Shown here: positions 17,808 to 28,223 of the stretch, one piece after another
Numbering within the stretch: position 1 is the stretch's first letter
Layout: the number at the start of each line of letters is the position of its first letter
Source of the DNA: Microbulbifer variabilis
GTDB taxonomy: Bacteria; Pseudomonadota; Gammaproteobacteria; Pseudomonadales; Cellvibrionaceae
DNA length: 64,000 nt
NCBI RefSeq assembly: GCF_020524905.1
Contig: NZ_JAIVKI010000002.1
Span: 434,001-498,000 of the forward strand
Direction of reading: 5' to 3'
Program-made: the position numbers and the translations under genes
Notes under the pieces: generated by a model
Seen by the model: the letters and a program-made list of their open reading frames with translations, nothing else
What the model was told of the DNA's origin: nothing
Database searches by the model: none

Positions 17808-19124
17808 ATGTCCCAGATGACCCCCCGTGAAATCGTCCATGAACTCGATCGCCACATCGTTGGCCAACAGGACGCCAAACGCGCCGTAGCGATTGCGCTT
17901 CGCAACCGCTGGCGTCGTATGCAGGTGAGCGAGGATCTTCGCGCCGAAATTACCCCGAAAAATATCCTGATGATTGGCCCCACCGGTGTGGGTAAAACCG
18001 AAATTGCGCGTCGCCTGGCAAAGCTGGCGAATGCCCCCTTTATCAAGGTGGAGGCGACCAAATTCACCGAAGTGGGCTATGTTGGCCGCGATGTAGAGTC
18101 TATCGTGCGCGATCTTGTCGAGATGGCAGTGAAGCAGGAGCGCGAATTGGCCATGGGTGGTGTGCAGCAGCGCGCCATGGATGCGGCCGAGGAACGCATT
18201 CTCGACGCCCTATTACCTCCGGCGCGCTCAACCGAGCCGAACGACAAGGATTCCAGCACCCGACAGCTGTTCCGCAAGAAGCTGCGCGAGGGTGATCTGG
18301 ACGATAAGGAAGTGGAAATCGATCTAGCCGCCGCGCCCATGGGCGTAGAGATTATGGCCCCTCCAGGTATGGAGGAAATGACCAACCAGCTACAGGGCAT
18401 GTTCTCGAATATGTCCCAGGGCAAGACGCGCAAGCGCAAGCTGCCGGTCAAGCAGGCGATGAAACAGCTTACCGATGAGGAAGCCGCCAAGCTGGTTAAC
18501 GACGAAGATATCAAAACCCGCGCGATTCGCGCTGCCGAACAAAATGGCATTGTCTTTATCGACGAGATCGACAAGGTGGCCAAGCGCCAGGAGAGCGGCG
18601 GTGCCGATGTATCCCGCGAAGGGGTACAGCGCGACCTGTTGCCGCTGATCGAGGGCAGCACCGTCAACACCAAATACGGCATGATCAAGACGGACCATAT
18701 TCTGTTTATCGCTTCCGGTGCCTTTCACCTGTCCAAGCCCTCGGATCTGATTCCAGAGCTGCAGGGGCGTATGCCGATCCGCGTGGAACTGAGTTCGCTG
18801 ACTTCCGCCGACTTTGAGCGTATCCTCACCGAACCCTCGGCATCTTTGACTGAACAGCAGAAAGCCTTGCTGGCGACAGAGGGCCTGGAATTGCAATTTA
18901 CCGAGGACGGTATCCGTCGCATCGCCGAAGTGGCTTACGAGGTGAACGAGCGCACTGAGAACATCGGCGCACGCCGTTTGCACACGGTGCTTGAGCGCCT
19001 GCTGGAAGAAGTTTCCTTCGATGCTGGCGACGGTGACAAGTCACTCACTGTCGATGCGGCTTATGTGGACACTCACCTGGGTGAACTGAGCCAAAACGAG
19101 GACCTTTCGCGTTTTATCCTGTAA
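17808..19124 (+). CDS. hslU: HslUV protease ATPase subunit HslU
   Basis: A 438-residue AAA+ unfoldase of the HslUV protease. N-terminal [24 protein letters not shown], Walker [16 protein letters not shown], pore loop region [11 protein letters not shown] (GYVG), Walker [10 protein letters not shown], and the C terminus ending in LSRFIL, which inserts into HslV. The ATG at 17808 with AGGA upstream gives the conserved start. It is followed directly (no gap) by the DUF971 gene. Confidence 0.97.
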   Translation: MSQMTPREIVHELDRHIVGQQDAKRAVAIALRNRWRRMQVSEDLRAEITPKNILMIGPTGVGKTEIARRLAKLANAPFIKVEATKFTEVGYVGRDVESIVRDLVEMAVKQERELAMGGVQQRAMDAAEERILDALLPPARSTEPNDKDSSTRQLFRKKLREGDLDDKEVEIDLAAAPMGVEIMAPPGMEEMTNQLQGMFSNMSQGKTRKRKLPVKQAMKQLTDEEAAKLVNDEDIKTRAIRAAEQNGIVFIDEIDKVAKRQESGGADVSREGVQRDLLPLIEGSTVNTKYGMIKTDHILFIASGAFHLSKPSDLIPELQGRMPIRVELSSLTSADFERILTEPSASLTEQQKALLATEGLELQFTEDGIRRIAEVAYEVNERTENIGARRLHTVLERLLEEVSFDAGDGDKSLTVDAAYVDTHLGELSQNEDLSRFIL

Positions 19125-19499
19125 ATGAAACCGCAAAAAATACGATTAAATCGCGCAGAGAAAATCCTGCAGTTGCTGTTTGCCGATGGTGAATTCAGCC
19201 TGCCGGCAGAGTATCTGCGTGTCTACTCCCCCAGCGCCGAGGTGCGCGGCCACGGCAATAGCCCCGCACTGCTGGTGGACGGAAAAATCAATGTGGGTAT
19301 CGACAGAGTCGAAGCCGCGGGTCGCTATGGTCTGAAAATCGATTTTGATGACGGTCACGACACCGGCATTTACACCTGGGAATATCTGCGTGAACTGGCC
19401 GAAAAATACACCATCAATTGGGAGGCCTACCTGGAGCGCTTGCGCGCAGCGGGTAAAGGGCGCGACCCCGATGAAAGTGTGGTGAAATTTATCGGTTAG
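19125..19499 (+). CDS. DUF971 (gamma-butyrobetaine hydroxylase-like N-terminal) protein
   Basis: A 124-residue DUF971 protein. The fold resembles the N-terminal domain of gamma-butyrobetaine hydroxylase: KIRLNRAEKILQLLFADGEFSLPAEYLRVYSPSAEVRGHG and DGHDTGIYTWEYLREL. Its ATG abuts the hslU TAA, so it is the third gene of the hslVU operon, an arrangement common in gammaproteobacteria. The family has been linked to iron-sulfur or nucleoside metabolism, but its role is not settled. Confidence 0.88.
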   Translation: MKPQKIRLNRAEKILQLLFADGEFSLPAEYLRVYSPSAEVRGHGNSPALLVDGKINVGIDRVEAAGRYGLKIDFDDGHDTGIYTWEYLRELAEKYTINWEAYLERLRAAGKGRDPDESVVKFIG

Positions 19500-19506
19500 C
19501 TGCCAA

Positions 19507-19530
19507 GTGCGTCATTGAGGACGCACTTTC
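19507..19530 (+). terminator. Hairpin terminator after the hslVU operon
   Basis: GTGCGTC (19507-19513) pairs with GACGCAC (19520-19526), loop ATTGAG, followed by TTTCT. It starts seven bp after the DUF971 stop. Confidence 0.65.
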
Positions 19531-19675
19531 TATCCGCCCAAAACCATGAAAAAAGTGAGAAAAAACAATAAATTTCCGCTGTTTTTCTCGATACTGTAAC
19601 AATTATGTGGCTGCTTTTTATTGTTGCTACATGCGTACAAAATTTTGTGATCAAGAAAACAAGATGTTAATCGGC

Positions 19676-19709
19676 GCGTAATTCTTTTGTCATATTTCCG
19701 GACTCTAAT
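19676..19709 (+). promoter_or_regulatory. Pho-box-like promoter of the phosphatase pair
   Basis: Two 7-bp repeats at 11-bp spacing, GCGTAAT (19676-19682) and TTGTCAT (19687-19693), match 10 of 14 positions of the PhoB repeat CTGTCAT. A -10-like TCTAAT (19704-19709) follows exactly 10 bp later, the geometry of PhoB-activated promoters. No -35 is needed in that arrangement. The start codon is 33 bp downstream. Confidence 0.45.
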
Positions 19710-19742
19710 GCTCGCCAAATTCACGAGTTCCGGAGGCCCACC

Positions 19743-21278
19743 GTGGCAAAAAAACTTGCCCGCGCACTCAGCGCCTTTTGTTTGATACCCCTCGCTTCTG
19801 CAGTTTCTGCCGCGAGCCTGCCCGATTACCAAACCAATAGCGACTGGTTCACCGATGCATCCGATCGCCTGGAAGAGCGTACTTCTCTTTCCCGTGAAGC
19901 CAAAACGGCAAAAAACGTCATCCTGTTTGTGGGCGACGGTATGGGCATTTCCACTCTGACCGCTGCACGCATCTTCGAAGGACAGCGCCGTGGTAAAACC
20001 GGTGAAGAGAACAGCCTTTCTTTTGAGGAGTTTCCTTACAGCGCCCTGATCAAGACTTATAACACGAACCAACAGACTCCGGACTCCGCCGGCACCATGA
20101 CCGCGATGATGACCGGAGTGAAAACCCGCGCCGGTATGATTAATGTGGATGGCAAGGGTCTGATGGCTGACTGTGCTGCGAGTAAGGAGCTGGGCTTGAA
20201 CAGTTTCCTCGAGATGATGGAGAGCCGTGGCAAGGCTACCGGTATCGTCTCTACTGCGCGCCTCACCCACGCCACTCCGGCAGCAACCTACGCCCACAGC
20301 GCCAGCCGGAAGTGGGAGTTTTCGGCTGATGAGGGCTGTACCGATATCGCCACACAGATGGTGGAAATGAATATTGGCGATGGTATGGAAGTCATGCTCG
20401 GCGGCGGTCGTGACTATTTCACTGCGGTGGCCGAGGGCGGCCTGCGCGAGGATGAGCGCAACCTAACTGGAGAATGGCTGCTGCGTTACGATGGCAAACA
20501 GACTGCGGCCTACGTGGAAAATGGCTTTGAGCTGTCGGCGGTGGATACCGCTAAAACGGACAAACTGCTGGGACTCTTTACCGGCGACCATATGAGCTAC
20601 GAAGCGGACCGTATCGCCAAGAACAGCGACGAACCCAGCATCGTCGAAATGACCACCACCGCCATCGACATGCTGAAGAAAGATGAAGATGGCTTCTTCC
20701 TGATGGTGGAAGCCGGCCGGGTCGATCATGCTCACCACGCCGGCAATGCTTACAACGCGCTGAATGAAGCTATAGAGTTGTCCGACGCCGTGAAAGCGGC
20801 GATGCAAAAAGTGAATCTGGAGGAAACCCTGATTCTGGTGACCGCAGACCACAGTCACGTAATGAACATGGCGGGTTACCCAACCAGAGGCAACCCAATC
20901 CTGGGCAAGGTGGTTGGCAATGATGGTAGTGGCGCAGCGAATGAGACCGTTTCTCTGGCTGATGACAATATGCCCTATACCACCCTGACCTACACCAACG
21001 GCCGTGGTTTTGCGGACCTGGGTACCGAAACCGATGCGGATGTGCGTGACAATCTGGACATTGCCGCTGGCCGTCACGACTTAACAAATGTGGATACCAA
21101 AGCGCCCGGCTACCACCAGGAATCCCTGGTAGCCCTGGGTGGCGAGAGCCACGGTGGTGAGGATATCAGCTTGCACGCGATTGGCGCCGGATCCGAAAAA
21201 GTACAAGGACACCTGGAACAGAACGCGGTTTTCCACATAATGACTGCCGCGACCGATCTGTCGCTATCAGAAGAATAA
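19743..21278 (+). CDS. Exported alkaline phosphatase (PhoA family), copy 1
   Basis: A 511-residue phosphomonoesterase with a Sec signal peptide (cleavage expected near Ala23, VSA-A). GTG start with GGAGG upstream. Catalytic set: Asp65 (VGDGMG), nucleophile Ser115 (TPDSAGT), Asp328/His332 (GRVDHAHH), Asp369/His370 (TADHSH) and His470 (ESHGGED). It releases inorganic phosphate from organic esters in the periplasm. It is followed by a close paralogue 15 bp downstream. The Pho-box-like promoter suggests phosphate-starvation control. Confidence 0.93.
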   Translation: MAKKLARALSAFCLIPLASAVSAASLPDYQTNSDWFTDASDRLEERTSLSREAKTAKNVILFVGDGMGISTLTAARIFEGQRRGKTGEENSLSFEEFPYSALIKTYNTNQQTPDSAGTMTAMMTGVKTRAGMINVDGKGLMADCAASKELGLNSFLEMMESRGKATGIVSTARLTHATPAATYAHSASRKWEFSADEGCTDIATQMVEMNIGDGMEVMLGGGRDYFTAVAEGGLREDERNLTGEWLLRYDGKQTAAYVENGFELSAVDTAKTDKLLGLFTGDHMSYEADRIAKNSDEPSIVEMTTTAIDMLKKDEDGFFLMVEAGRVDHAHHAGNAYNALNEAIELSDAVKAAMQKVNLEETLILVTADHSHVMNMAGYPTRGNPILGKVVGNDGSGAANETVSLADDNMPYTTLTYTNGRGFADLGTETDADVRDNLDIAAGRHDLTNVDTKAPGYHQESLVALGGESHGGEDISLHAIGAGSEKVQGHLEQNAVFHIMTAATDLSLSEE

Positions 21279-21293
21279 TTGGGGGTATTGACC

Positions 21294-22913
21294 ATGAAAC
21301 AGTTTAAAAAGACCCTGCTGGCCTTTTCCGTTGCAGTGCTGGCCAGCGCCTGTAGCGACGACAAATCCAGCTCCGACAATGTTGCCGAAGTGCCGGATGC
21401 GACTGAAACGCAACAGCAGGATTACCTGGGACTCTCCAAAACCCAGAGCACAAGCAGCTGGTTCGCAGATGGCCAGAAAGCGGTAGCTGCGGCGAGTGCG
21501 GAGAAAATCAACAATACGCCGGGAGCTGCGAAAAACATTATCTTGTTTGTAGGTGATGGCATGGGTATCTCCACTGTCACCGCCGCGCGCATCTTTGCCG
21601 GCCAAAAGCTGGGCCTCGACGGCGAGGAATACCAGCTGAGCTTTGAAAAAATGCCCTTTGCCGGTCTGGTAAAAACCTATAACACCAATCAGCAGACCCC
21701 GGATTCCGCCGGTACTATGACTGCGCTGATGACCGGTGTGAAAACCAAGGCCGGTGTTTTGAGCGTGGCCGAAGATGTGGCCCGTGGCGATTGCGCCGCC
21801 AGCTTACAGCGCCCGCTGACTACCTCCCTGGAACTGGCTGAGGGACTGGGCAAGAGCACCGGTATTATCAGCACCGCACGCATTACCCACGCCACCCCGG
21901 CGGCTACCTACGCCAAGGTGCCGGAGCGCGATTGGGAATACAGCGCCCCGGATGGCTGTCGCGATATCGCCACTCAGCTGGTTGAACTGCAAGCCGGCGA
22001 CGGCATAGATGTAGTGATGGGCGGTGGCCGCCGCAACTTCCTGCCAGCGGACTTCACCGATGGAGAAGGAAAAGGCGGTAAACGCTCGGATGGACGCAAT
22101 CTGGTAGAGGAGTGGAAGGAGCGCTATAACGATGGCGTTACCACCTCCGTCTATATGGAAGATAAAGCAGCTTTCAACCAGTTGGATGTGGCCAACACCG
22201 ACAAGCTACTGGCGTTGTTTAACTCATCTCACATGCGTTATGAGGCGGACCGTGGTAATGATGTTGGCGGCGAGCCCTCTCTGAGCGAGATGACCGCCAA
22301 GGGCCTGAAGATGCTGCAGCAAAATGATAAGGGCTACTTCCTAATGGTGGAATCTGGCCGTATCGACCACGGTCACCACGCCAACAATGCCTACAATGCC
22401 CTCAGCGATGCGGAAGAGTTTGCCAAGGCAGTGCAGGTAGCCCTGGATAACACCAGTGCCGAAGATACCTTGATCGTAGTTACTGCCGACCACAGCCATG
22501 TGTTAACCATTGCCGGCGGCACTACCCGCGGAAACCCGATTTTGGGCAAAGTTGTGACCAATGATAATTCCGGTGTTGCCAATGACTCGCCCAAGTTGGA
22601 TAAGGAGGGCTTGCCCTACACCACGTTGAGCTATGCCAATGGTCGCGGTTTTGCCAATTACGGCGATCACACCGATGCTGATGAGCATTACGACGGTGAA
22701 GTGGTACAGGGCCGCCAGGATCTTACCGATATTAATACCACTGCTCCCGGCTTCCATCAGGAAGTGTTGGTTCCTTTGGCAGGCGGTGAGACTCACGGCG
22801 GTGAGGATGTGGGTGTCTGGGCCCGCGGTCCCGGTGCACACCTGGTGAGTGGCACCAATGAGCAGAACTACCTGTTTCATGTGATGGCACGCGCCGGCGG
22901 CCTGCTGGAGTAA
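21294..22913 (+). CDS. Alkaline phosphatase lipoprotein, copy 2
   Basis: A 539-residue paralogue of the preceding phosphatase; long blocks are nearly the same (LFVGDGMGISTVTAARIF, TYNTNQQTPDSAGTMTA, TADHSHV, GETHGGEDVGVWARG). The ATG at 21294 gives a lipoprotein-type signal ending LASAC (Cys20) followed by an acidic/Ser-rich linker, so it is probably membrane-anchored, whereas copy 1 has an ordinary signal peptide. The catalytic Asp, Ser and His residues are all kept. The pair looks like a tandem duplication followed by separation of location. It ends with a good terminator. Confidence 0.92.
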   Translation: MKQFKKTLLAFSVAVLASACSDDKSSSDNVAEVPDATETQQQDYLGLSKTQSTSSWFADGQKAVAAASAEKINNTPGAAKNIILFVGDGMGISTVTAARIFAGQKLGLDGEEYQLSFEKMPFAGLVKTYNTNQQTPDSAGTMTALMTGVKTKAGVLSVAEDVARGDCAASLQRPLTTSLELAEGLGKSTGIISTARITHATPAATYAKVPERDWEYSAPDGCRDIATQLVELQAGDGIDVVMGGGRRNFLPADFTDGEGKGGKRSDGRNLVEEWKERYNDGVTTSVYMEDKAAFNQLDVANTDKLLALFNSSHMRYEADRGNDVGGEPSLSEMTAKGLKMLQQNDKGYFLMVESGRIDHGHHANNAYNALSDAEEFAKAVQVALDNTSAEDTLIVVTADHSHVLTIAGGTTRGNPILGKVVTNDNSGVANDSPKLDKEGLPYTTLSYANGRGFANYGDHTDADEHYDGEVVQGRQDLTDINTTAPGFHQEVLVPLAGGETHGGEDVGVWARGPGAHLVSGTNEQNYLFHVMARAGGLLE

Positions 22914-22940
22914 AGCGCCAAATAAATTGGCGACCTTCAG

Positions 22941-22972
22941 GCGCGGGAAGTCTTCCCGCGTCTTTTTCGTTT
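22941..22972 (+). terminator. Terminator after the phosphatase operon
   Basis: CGCGGGAA (22942-22949) pairs with TTCCCGCG (22953-22960), loop GTC, followed by TCTTTTTCGTTTTT. It lies 28 bp after the second phosphatase stop. Confidence 0.85.
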
Positions 22973-23020
22973 TTCCGGCACATATTTTCGATCCTCTAAT
23001 CTCCTAACTGCCTTCTCCAC

Positions 23021-23833
23021 TTAGATCACAAGTGTTTTATGGGCGAAGAACTCAGCGCAGCCTTTTTCTATTTCCCTGCGCAATCGCATCTTGTGCCAGT
23101 CGCTCATTTCCATCAGCTTGATCAATTCTTCTCCCAATGGTTCTCCTACCGAGATGGCAAAACGACAGAGCAGGTATAAATCGCGCCAATCCCCCAGCAA
23201 TTGCGCCAGTTGTTTCAGTGGCTCACAACGCAGCGCTACAGACTGGGGGTGCCTCTCTGTGAGTAGGCGGCTGTGGTACCAGTGATCTTTCACTCGTTTG
23301 CGCAATTGATGGAGTTTATGGGCGTTGTCTCCTTCGCATGCCTCCAGCCAGGCTTTGTGCGCGCGCTGGTAACCACGTAAATATCCGGCATCGATATCAC
23401 TCCAGCGGATATATTGTAGGGGCCATTCGTCAATGCTCTCCCGCGCCTTACCCAGCAGTTCTTCGACCCGAATAAGACTCTCTTCATTTCGCTGGGACTG
23501 CTGTATTTGTCGCAGTAACCGATGGATTTTTTCAAAGTGGTTGGGGGGGGCCAGGGAGAGTAGCGCGGTACGTATGGAGACCAGATCGCGGCCCGGTGAC
23601 AGGCACCGCGCCAATTTTCGATAGCGATCATTCTCACGTTGGAACAGTGGATTATTTTTCGGATAAATCAGGCGCAGTAGTGCGCGTAGTTTCTTACAGT
23701 GTTTGCGCAGCTCGTGCACGGCGTGTTCCTCCGGCAAAAGCTCGGCATTGTTGCTGGCAGCGTGTATTTCTGCGTGTGCTGCACGACGCAGACTCACCGC
23801 AACAGGCGTGTCGCTATAGAGCCGGTATTCCAT
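23021..23833 (-). CDS. CHAD-domain protein
   Basis: A 270-residue all-helical CHAD-domain protein. Conserved basic helices HELRKHCKKLRALLRLI (about 40-56) and HQLRKRVKDHWYHSRLL (about 177-193) form the positively charged cavity that binds polyphosphate in this family. No CYTH triphosphatase domain is attached. It is convergent with the alkaline phosphatases, a suggestive but unproven phosphate-metabolism neighbourhood. Cytosolic, no signal peptide. Confidence 0.88.
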   Translation of the reverse strand: MEYRLYSDTPVAVSLRRAAHAEIHAASNNAELLPEEHAVHELRKHCKKLRALLRLIYPKNNPLFQRENDRYRKLARCLSPGRDLVSIRTALLSLAPPNHFEKIHRLLRQIQQSQRNEESLIRVEELLGKARESIDEWPLQYIRWSDIDAGYLRGYQRAHKAWLEACEGDNAHKLHQLRKRVKDHWYHSRLLTERHPQSVALRCEPLKQLAQLLGDWRDLYLLCRFAISVGEPLGEELIKLMEMSDWHKMRLRREIEKGCAEFFAHKTLVI

Positions 23834-23971
23834 GAAAGAGTCCTGGGTCCCGTTGTTACTCTTGTGTGAATTAATTTTAGTGAGTTGCCGCTGGACGAAT
23901 CATGGGCGCTGTTCCGTCGGCTTGGTAGATGTACAATGGCGCACTGAATTTGGCTCAGCAGGCAGCACAGC

Positions 23972-24721
23972 ATGAAGGATCGCAAGACCACCCACTTCGG
24001 CTACCAAGAGGTCCCGGTGGAGGAAAAGGCCGGTCGTGTGGCGGAAGTGTTCCACTCAGTGGCGGCGCGTTACGACGTAATGAACGACTTAATGTCCGGG
24101 GGTATCCACCGCCTCTGGAAGCGTTTCACCATCGAACTGTCCGGTGCGCGGCCGGGACAGAAAATCCTGGATATTGCCGGGGGCACCGGCGATCTCACCG
24201 CGCGCTTCTCGCGTATCGTCGGAGCCAGTGGCCAGGTGGTATTGGCGGATATCAATGAATCGATGTTGCGGGTCGGCCGCGACCGCCTGCTCGATCGCGG
24301 CATCGCCGGTAATGTGGTGCCGGTTCAGGCGGACGCCCAGTACCTGCCCTTCCCAGACAATACCTTTGACTGTATCACCATCGCCTTTGGCCTGCGCAAT
24401 GTCACCGACAAAGACCTGGCGCTGCGCTCCATGTTGCGGGTACTGAAACCCGGTGGGCGTTTACTGGTACTGGAGTTCTCCAAGCCGGAATCGAAGCTAC
24501 TGGAAAAAGTCTACGATCAATACTCGTTCCGCCTGCTGCCATTTATGGGCAAGCTGGTGGCTAACGATGCGGACAGTTACCGTTATCTGGCGGAGAGCAT
24601 CCGTATGCACCCCGACCAGGAAACCCTCAAACAGATGATGGTGGAGGCCGGTTTTGTCGATTGTGAATATCACAACATGACCGGTGGCATTGTGGCATTG
24701 CATCGTGGCATTAAGCCCTGA
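23972..24721 (+). CDS. ubiE: Ubiquinone/menaquinone C-methyltransferase UbiE
   Basis: A 249-residue SAM-dependent methyltransferase for ring C-methylation of demethoxyubiquinol (and demethylmenaquinol). Motif [17 protein letters not shown], post-motif [29 protein letters not shown] (UbiE signature) and [15 protein letters not shown]. It leads the ubiE-ubiJ-ubiB operon, as in Pseudomonas and E. coli. Confidence 0.97.
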   Translation: MKDRKTTHFGYQEVPVEEKAGRVAEVFHSVAARYDVMNDLMSGGIHRLWKRFTIELSGARPGQKILDIAGGTGDLTARFSRIVGASGQVVLADINESMLRVGRDRLLDRGIAGNVVPVQADAQYLPFPDNTFDCITIAFGLRNVTDKDLALRSMLRVLKPGGRLLVLEFSKPESKLLEKVYDQYSFRLLPFMGKLVANDADSYRYLAESIRMHPDQETLKQMMVEAGFVDCEYHNMTGGIVALHRGIKP

Positions 24722-24774
24722 GAGATGCCCAACGTGAGTGACTCCCAAGTGATGGCACGAGGCCAATAACCACC

Positions 24775-25404
24775 ATGAGCGATCCTACTTATCGCGCGGG
24801 TTTTGACGCTGCGCTGGAAACCGCTATTAATGCCGCCCTGCAATACGACCCAGCGACCCGAGCGCGCCTGCAGGAGTTGGATGGCAAAACCATGGCGCTC
24901 GACCTGACGGCTCCAAAGTTGCAATGCTGTATATGTATCGAGGGCGATCAGGTGCGCGTGCGCCAGCACTGGGAGGGGGAGGTGACCACCTCCATCAGCG
25001 GTTCGGCTATTTCTCTGGTGCGGCTGCTAAAAGACCCCGATGCCACGCCTGCGGCACTGGGTGTTTCAATCAACGGCTCCAGTGCCCTGCTGGCGGAATT
25101 GCAGTGGATCATGAGCGACCTGGATATCGACTGGGAGGCGCCACTGGCCCAACTGATTGGCGATATTCCCGCCCACTCCATTGGCAATGTGTTGCGCAGT
25201 GCCGGCAGCTGGCTGAGCGCCAGCCTTAGTCGTGCGCCGATTGCAGCGGCGGAAACGATCAGCGAGGAGTGGCAGTTGACGCCACCGCAGGCGCAATTTG
25301 AAGCCTTCGCCGACGATCTTGCAGAGTTGTCCCTGGCCACCGAGCGCCTGGAGGCGCGGGTGCGCCTGCTGCAGGAGCAGTTTTCCCGCGGGGAGGCCGA
25401 GTAG
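24775..25404 (+). CDS. ubiJ: Ubiquinone biosynthesis accessory factor UbiJ (SCP2 domain)
   Basis: A 209-residue SCP2-like lipid-binding protein. With UbiK it scaffolds the aerobic ubiquinone complex. The SCP2 fold spans about 20-115 ([30 protein letters not shown]...[13 protein letters not shown]); the C terminus is a coiled coil ([26 protein letters not shown]) that would bind UbiK. Located between ubiE and ubiB; its stop is two bases before the ubiB TTG. Confidence 0.93.
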   Translation: MSDPTYRAGFDAALETAINAALQYDPATRARLQELDGKTMALDLTAPKLQCCICIEGDQVRVRQHWEGEVTTSISGSAISLVRLLKDPDATPAALGVSINGSSALLAELQWIMSDLDIDWEAPLAQLIGDIPAHSIGNVLRSAGSWLSASLSRAPIAAAETISEEWQLTPPQAQFEAFADDLAELSLATERLEARVRLLQEQFSRGEAE

Positions 25405-25406
25405 TC

Positions 25407-27017
25407 TTGCCAGTATCACGCAGTGTCACCATCGCGCGGGTATTCCTGCGCTATCGACTGGATCTATTATTGCCGGCCGAACGCCGCTCTTTGTGGCTGC
25501 GCGGATTATTGGCTCCCCTCAAACTGCTGCCGCAACCAAAAATGGAACGCGGCGAGCGACTGCGCCGTGCATTGGAAGAGCTGGGGCCGATCTTCGTAAA
25601 ATTTGGTCAGCTGCTCTCTACCCGCCCAGATTTGTTGCCCCCGGATGTGGTCGAACAGCTCGATTACCTGCAGGACAAGGTACCGCCATTCCCCAGCGAT
25701 CAGTGTCGCGCTCTCATCGAAGAGGCCCTCGGCGCGAGTGTCGATGAAGTCTTTGCCAGCTTTGAGCGTGAGCCTCTGGCCGCAGCATCGGTGGCACAAG
25801 TGCACGCCGCCGTGCTCAAGAGCGGCGAGTCGGTTGTGGTCAAGGTGCTGCGCCCGGGCATCGATGACGTGATTCAGGAAGATTTGCGCCTGCTGAGGGT
25901 GATTGCCCGAGCGATTGAGCGCTTCGTGCCAGAGGGCCGGCGCCTGCGCCCGGTGGAAGTGGTTGAAGACTATCGCCATACCATTGAGGGCGAACTGGAC
26001 CTGACCCGCGAGGCCGCCAACGGTACCCAGTTACGGCGCAACTTTAACAATTCACCGCTGTTGTATATCCCCCAAGTGTACTGGGATTACACCCGGGGAA
26101 ACGTGCTGGTGCTGGAGCGCATCGACGGCATTCCCGTCACCGATCTGGCGCAGTTGCGTGATCAGAATACCAATATGCCGCTGTTGGCCGAGCGTGGCGT
26201 GGAAATTTTCTTCAAGCAGGTTTTTGAATACAACTTTTTCCACGCGGATATGCACCCGGGCAATATCTTCGTTTCTCGCGAGCACCCGCAGCGCCCGCAG
26301 TATATTGCCATTGATACCGCCATCGTCGGCAGTTTATCGCGAGAGGATCAATACTATCTGGCGCGTAACCTGCTCGCCATGTTCCGCCGCGACTACCGTA
26401 TGGTGGCGGAGTTACACGTGCAGAGTGGCTGGGTTCGAGCGGATACCCCGGTTAACGCTTTTGAGGCGGCGATTCGCGCCGTGTGCGAACCCATCTTTGA
26501 GAAGCCGCTGGGGGAGATTTCCTTTGCTCGGGTATTGATCAGCCTGTTCCAGACTGCCCGTCGCTTCGACATGGCGGTGCAGCCACAGCTGGTGTTACTG
26601 CAGAAGACCCTGTTGAATATCGAGGGCCTGGGGCGTCAGCTTTATCCAGAATTGGATCTGTGGAAGACTGCCCATCCATTTTTGGAGCGCTGGATGCGCG
26701 AACGCATTCACCCGAAAACCCTGGTGGGCGAGATCAAGCGCTATGGCCCCGAGTGGCTGGAGAAGTTTCCGCAGATGCCGCAACTGGTGTATTCCGCCCT
26801 GGAGCAGTCGCGGGAGCTGGCGCCACAATTGGAAAACATCGGCGAGAAACTGGCAAGTGGCCAGCGCCGTGGGCGTTGGCAGTATTTGCGCCGGCTCGCA
26901 GGAGTGCTGCTCGGTGCCGGCGCCCTGGCCCTAAGCCGACCACAGTGGTTGGAGCAGCTGCCACCCTCCGGTTGGGTGCTGGGCATCGCCGCCCTGGTAC
27001 TGTTGCTCTGGCCCTAA
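25407..27017 (+). CDS. ubiB: Ubiquinone biosynthesis regulatory kinase-like protein UbiB
   Basis: A 536-residue atypical-kinase (ABC1/ADCK) membrane protein needed for ubiquinone assembly. Family KxGQ motif is present ([23 protein letters not shown]), then [11 protein letters not shown] (A-rich loop replacing the glycine loop), [13 protein letters not shown], and FHADMHPGN with the following D of [10 protein letters not shown]-terminal hydrophobic helices (about 490-536) anchor it in the inner membrane. TTG start, GGGAGG about 12 bases upstream; no better start exists close by. Confidence 0.95.
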   Translation: MPVSRSVTIARVFLRYRLDLLLPAERRSLWLRGLLAPLKLLPQPKMERGERLRRALEELGPIFVKFGQLLSTRPDLLPPDVVEQLDYLQDKVPPFPSDQCRALIEEALGASVDEVFASFEREPLAAASVAQVHAAVLKSGESVVVKVLRPGIDDVIQEDLRLLRVIARAIERFVPEGRRLRPVEVVEDYRHTIEGELDLTREAANGTQLRRNFNNSPLLYIPQVYWDYTRGNVLVLERIDGIPVTDLAQLRDQNTNMPLLAERGVEIFFKQVFEYNFFHADMHPGNIFVSREHPQRPQYIAIDTAIVGSLSREDQYYLARNLLAMFRRDYRMVAELHVQSGWVRADTPVNAFEAAIRAVCEPIFEKPLGEISFARVLISLFQTARRFDMAVQPQLVLLQKTLLNIEGLGRQLYPELDLWKTAHPFLERWMRERIHPKTLVGEIKRYGPEWLEKFPQMPQLVYSALEQSRELAPQLENIGEKLASGQRRGRWQYLRRLAGVLLGAGALALSRPQWLEQLPPSGWVLGIAALVLLLWP

Positions 27018-27072
27018 TGATACTGACGGCGATATTTAGCCGGCGGCGTGCCGGCCTACACTTGGAATTCTG

Positions 27073-27486
27073 ATGGAAGAGACATTGAATCAAGCTGTAC
27101 CCACAAGCGGCTTCCTGGATCAGGTCAGCTGGAACTGCGATGACCTGGTACCCGCGATTGCCCAGGACTTTAAAAGTGGGCGCGTATTGATGATGGCTTG
27201 GATGAATCGCGAATCCCTGGCGCTAACCGCCAGTGAAGGCTACGCGGTTTACTGGTCGCGTTCCCGCAAGAACCTATGGCGCAAAGGGGAAACATCGGGC
27301 TTCCTGCAGAAAGTGCGCGAGATACGCCTCGACTGCGATGGCGATACAGTACTGCTGTTGGTGGAGCAAGAAGGTGGAATTGCCTGCCATACGGGCCGCA
27401 GCAGCTGCTTTTACAAACTGTTGCAGGACGGCGAATGGCAGGTTAGCCAACCGGTACTGCAAGATCCCAAAGCCATCTATAAGTGA
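27073..27486 (+). CDS. hisI: Phosphoribosyl-AMP cyclohydrolase
   Basis: A 137-residue enzyme of histidine synthesis, the third step of the pathway. It carries [29 protein letters not shown] and the metal-binding [16 protein letters not shown]...ACHTGR with conserved Asp and Cys. It is a free-standing HisI, not a HisIE fusion. Partner hisE follows directly; the order hisI-hisE-tatABC is the same as in Pseudomonas. Confidence 0.95.
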   Translation: MEETLNQAVPTSGFLDQVSWNCDDLVPAIAQDFKSGRVLMMAWMNRESLALTASEGYAVYWSRSRKNLWRKGETSGFLQKVREIRLDCDGDTVLLLVEQEGGIACHTGRSSCFYKLLQDGEWQVSQPVLQDPKAIYK

Positions 27487-27494
27487 GCCCCAAT

Positions 27495-27833
27495 ATGAGC
27501 GATCTGCTGCAGCAACTCGACGCCGTATTAGAGAGCCGCAAGCGCGGGGATGATGCCGATAAATCCTATGTGGCCAGCCTTCACAGAAAAGGACTCAACA
27601 AGATACTGGAAAAGGTGGGTGAGGAAGCTACCGAAACGATTCTCGCTGCCAAGGATGCACAGACCACTGGTGACAATCGGGATATGATCGCCGAGACGGC
27701 GGATCTCTGGTTTCACTCAATGGTGATGCTCTCTCACCTGGGAGCGGACTCCCAGGATGTAATACACGAACTGGGGCGGCGTTTTGGCCTCTCCGGCTTG
27801 GAAGAAAAGGCATCCCGCAATAAAGAGGGATAA
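27495..27833 (+). CDS. hisE: Phosphoribosyl-ATP pyrophosphatase
   Basis: A 112-residue MazG-fold enzyme hydrolysing PR-ATP to PR-AMP, the second step of histidine synthesis. The core is [33 protein letters not shown] and [17 protein letters not shown], with the four acidic metal ligands (E, E in VGEEATE; E, D in ETADL). The ATG at 27495 with GTGAG upstream is preferred; a GTG at 27483 would overlap the hisI stop. Confidence 0.94.
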   Translation: MSDLLQQLDAVLESRKRGDDADKSYVASLHRKGLNKILEKVGEEATETILAAKDAQTTGDNRDMIAETADLWFHSMVMLSHLGADSQDVIHELGRRFGLSGLEEKASRNKEG

Positions 27834-27944
27834 GAATTCAGCCGGAGATACTGACGTAACAGTCCTCTGGTAAGTTGTGGTTTTACCCATGGCGGCCAAT
27901 GGCAATGCAAAGTGGCTGCCGTATTCAATGACATGGAGACAATT

Positions 27945-28202
27945 ATGGGATTCGGTGGAATTAGCATCTGGCAGCTGTTGATTATTTTGGTCATTGTCCT
28001 GCTGCTGTTCGGAACCAAGCGCCTGAAAAACCTCGGTGGTGATTTGGGTGGTGCACTTAAAGGCTTCCGCAAAGCGGTGAAGGATGATGATAAGGATGAG
28101 GACAAAGACAAAGATCCCGAGCGCCTGCAGCACGATGAGGAAGAGAAGCCGAAGCAGGGCAGCGCCTCCAAGGAAAAAGACAAGCAGTCCCAGGACAAAT
28201 AA
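27945..28202 (+). CDS. tatA: Twin-arginine translocase subunit TatA
   Basis: An 85-residue TatA/E protein: short periplasmic N terminus ([10 protein letters not shown]), one membrane helix ([13 protein letters not shown]), hinge [23 protein letters not shown] amphipathic helix, then a highly charged K/D/E tail. Start ATG has GGAG upstream; an earlier in-frame start would give a non-standard N terminus. It forms the pore-like oligomer for export of folded proteins. Confidence 0.95.
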   Translation: MGFGGISIWQLLIILVIVLLLFGTKRLKNLGGDLGGALKGFRKAVKDDDKDEDKDKDPERLQHDEEEKPKQGSASKEKDKQSQDK

Positions 28203-28223
28203 TTCGGCACTGTAACGCGAGTA

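Noticed and set aside
19530-20297. Long minus-strand open frame opposite the first phosphatase
   Set aside because: It is the reverse complement of phosphatase codons and runs into its promoter; the opposite strand has a full catalytic protein.
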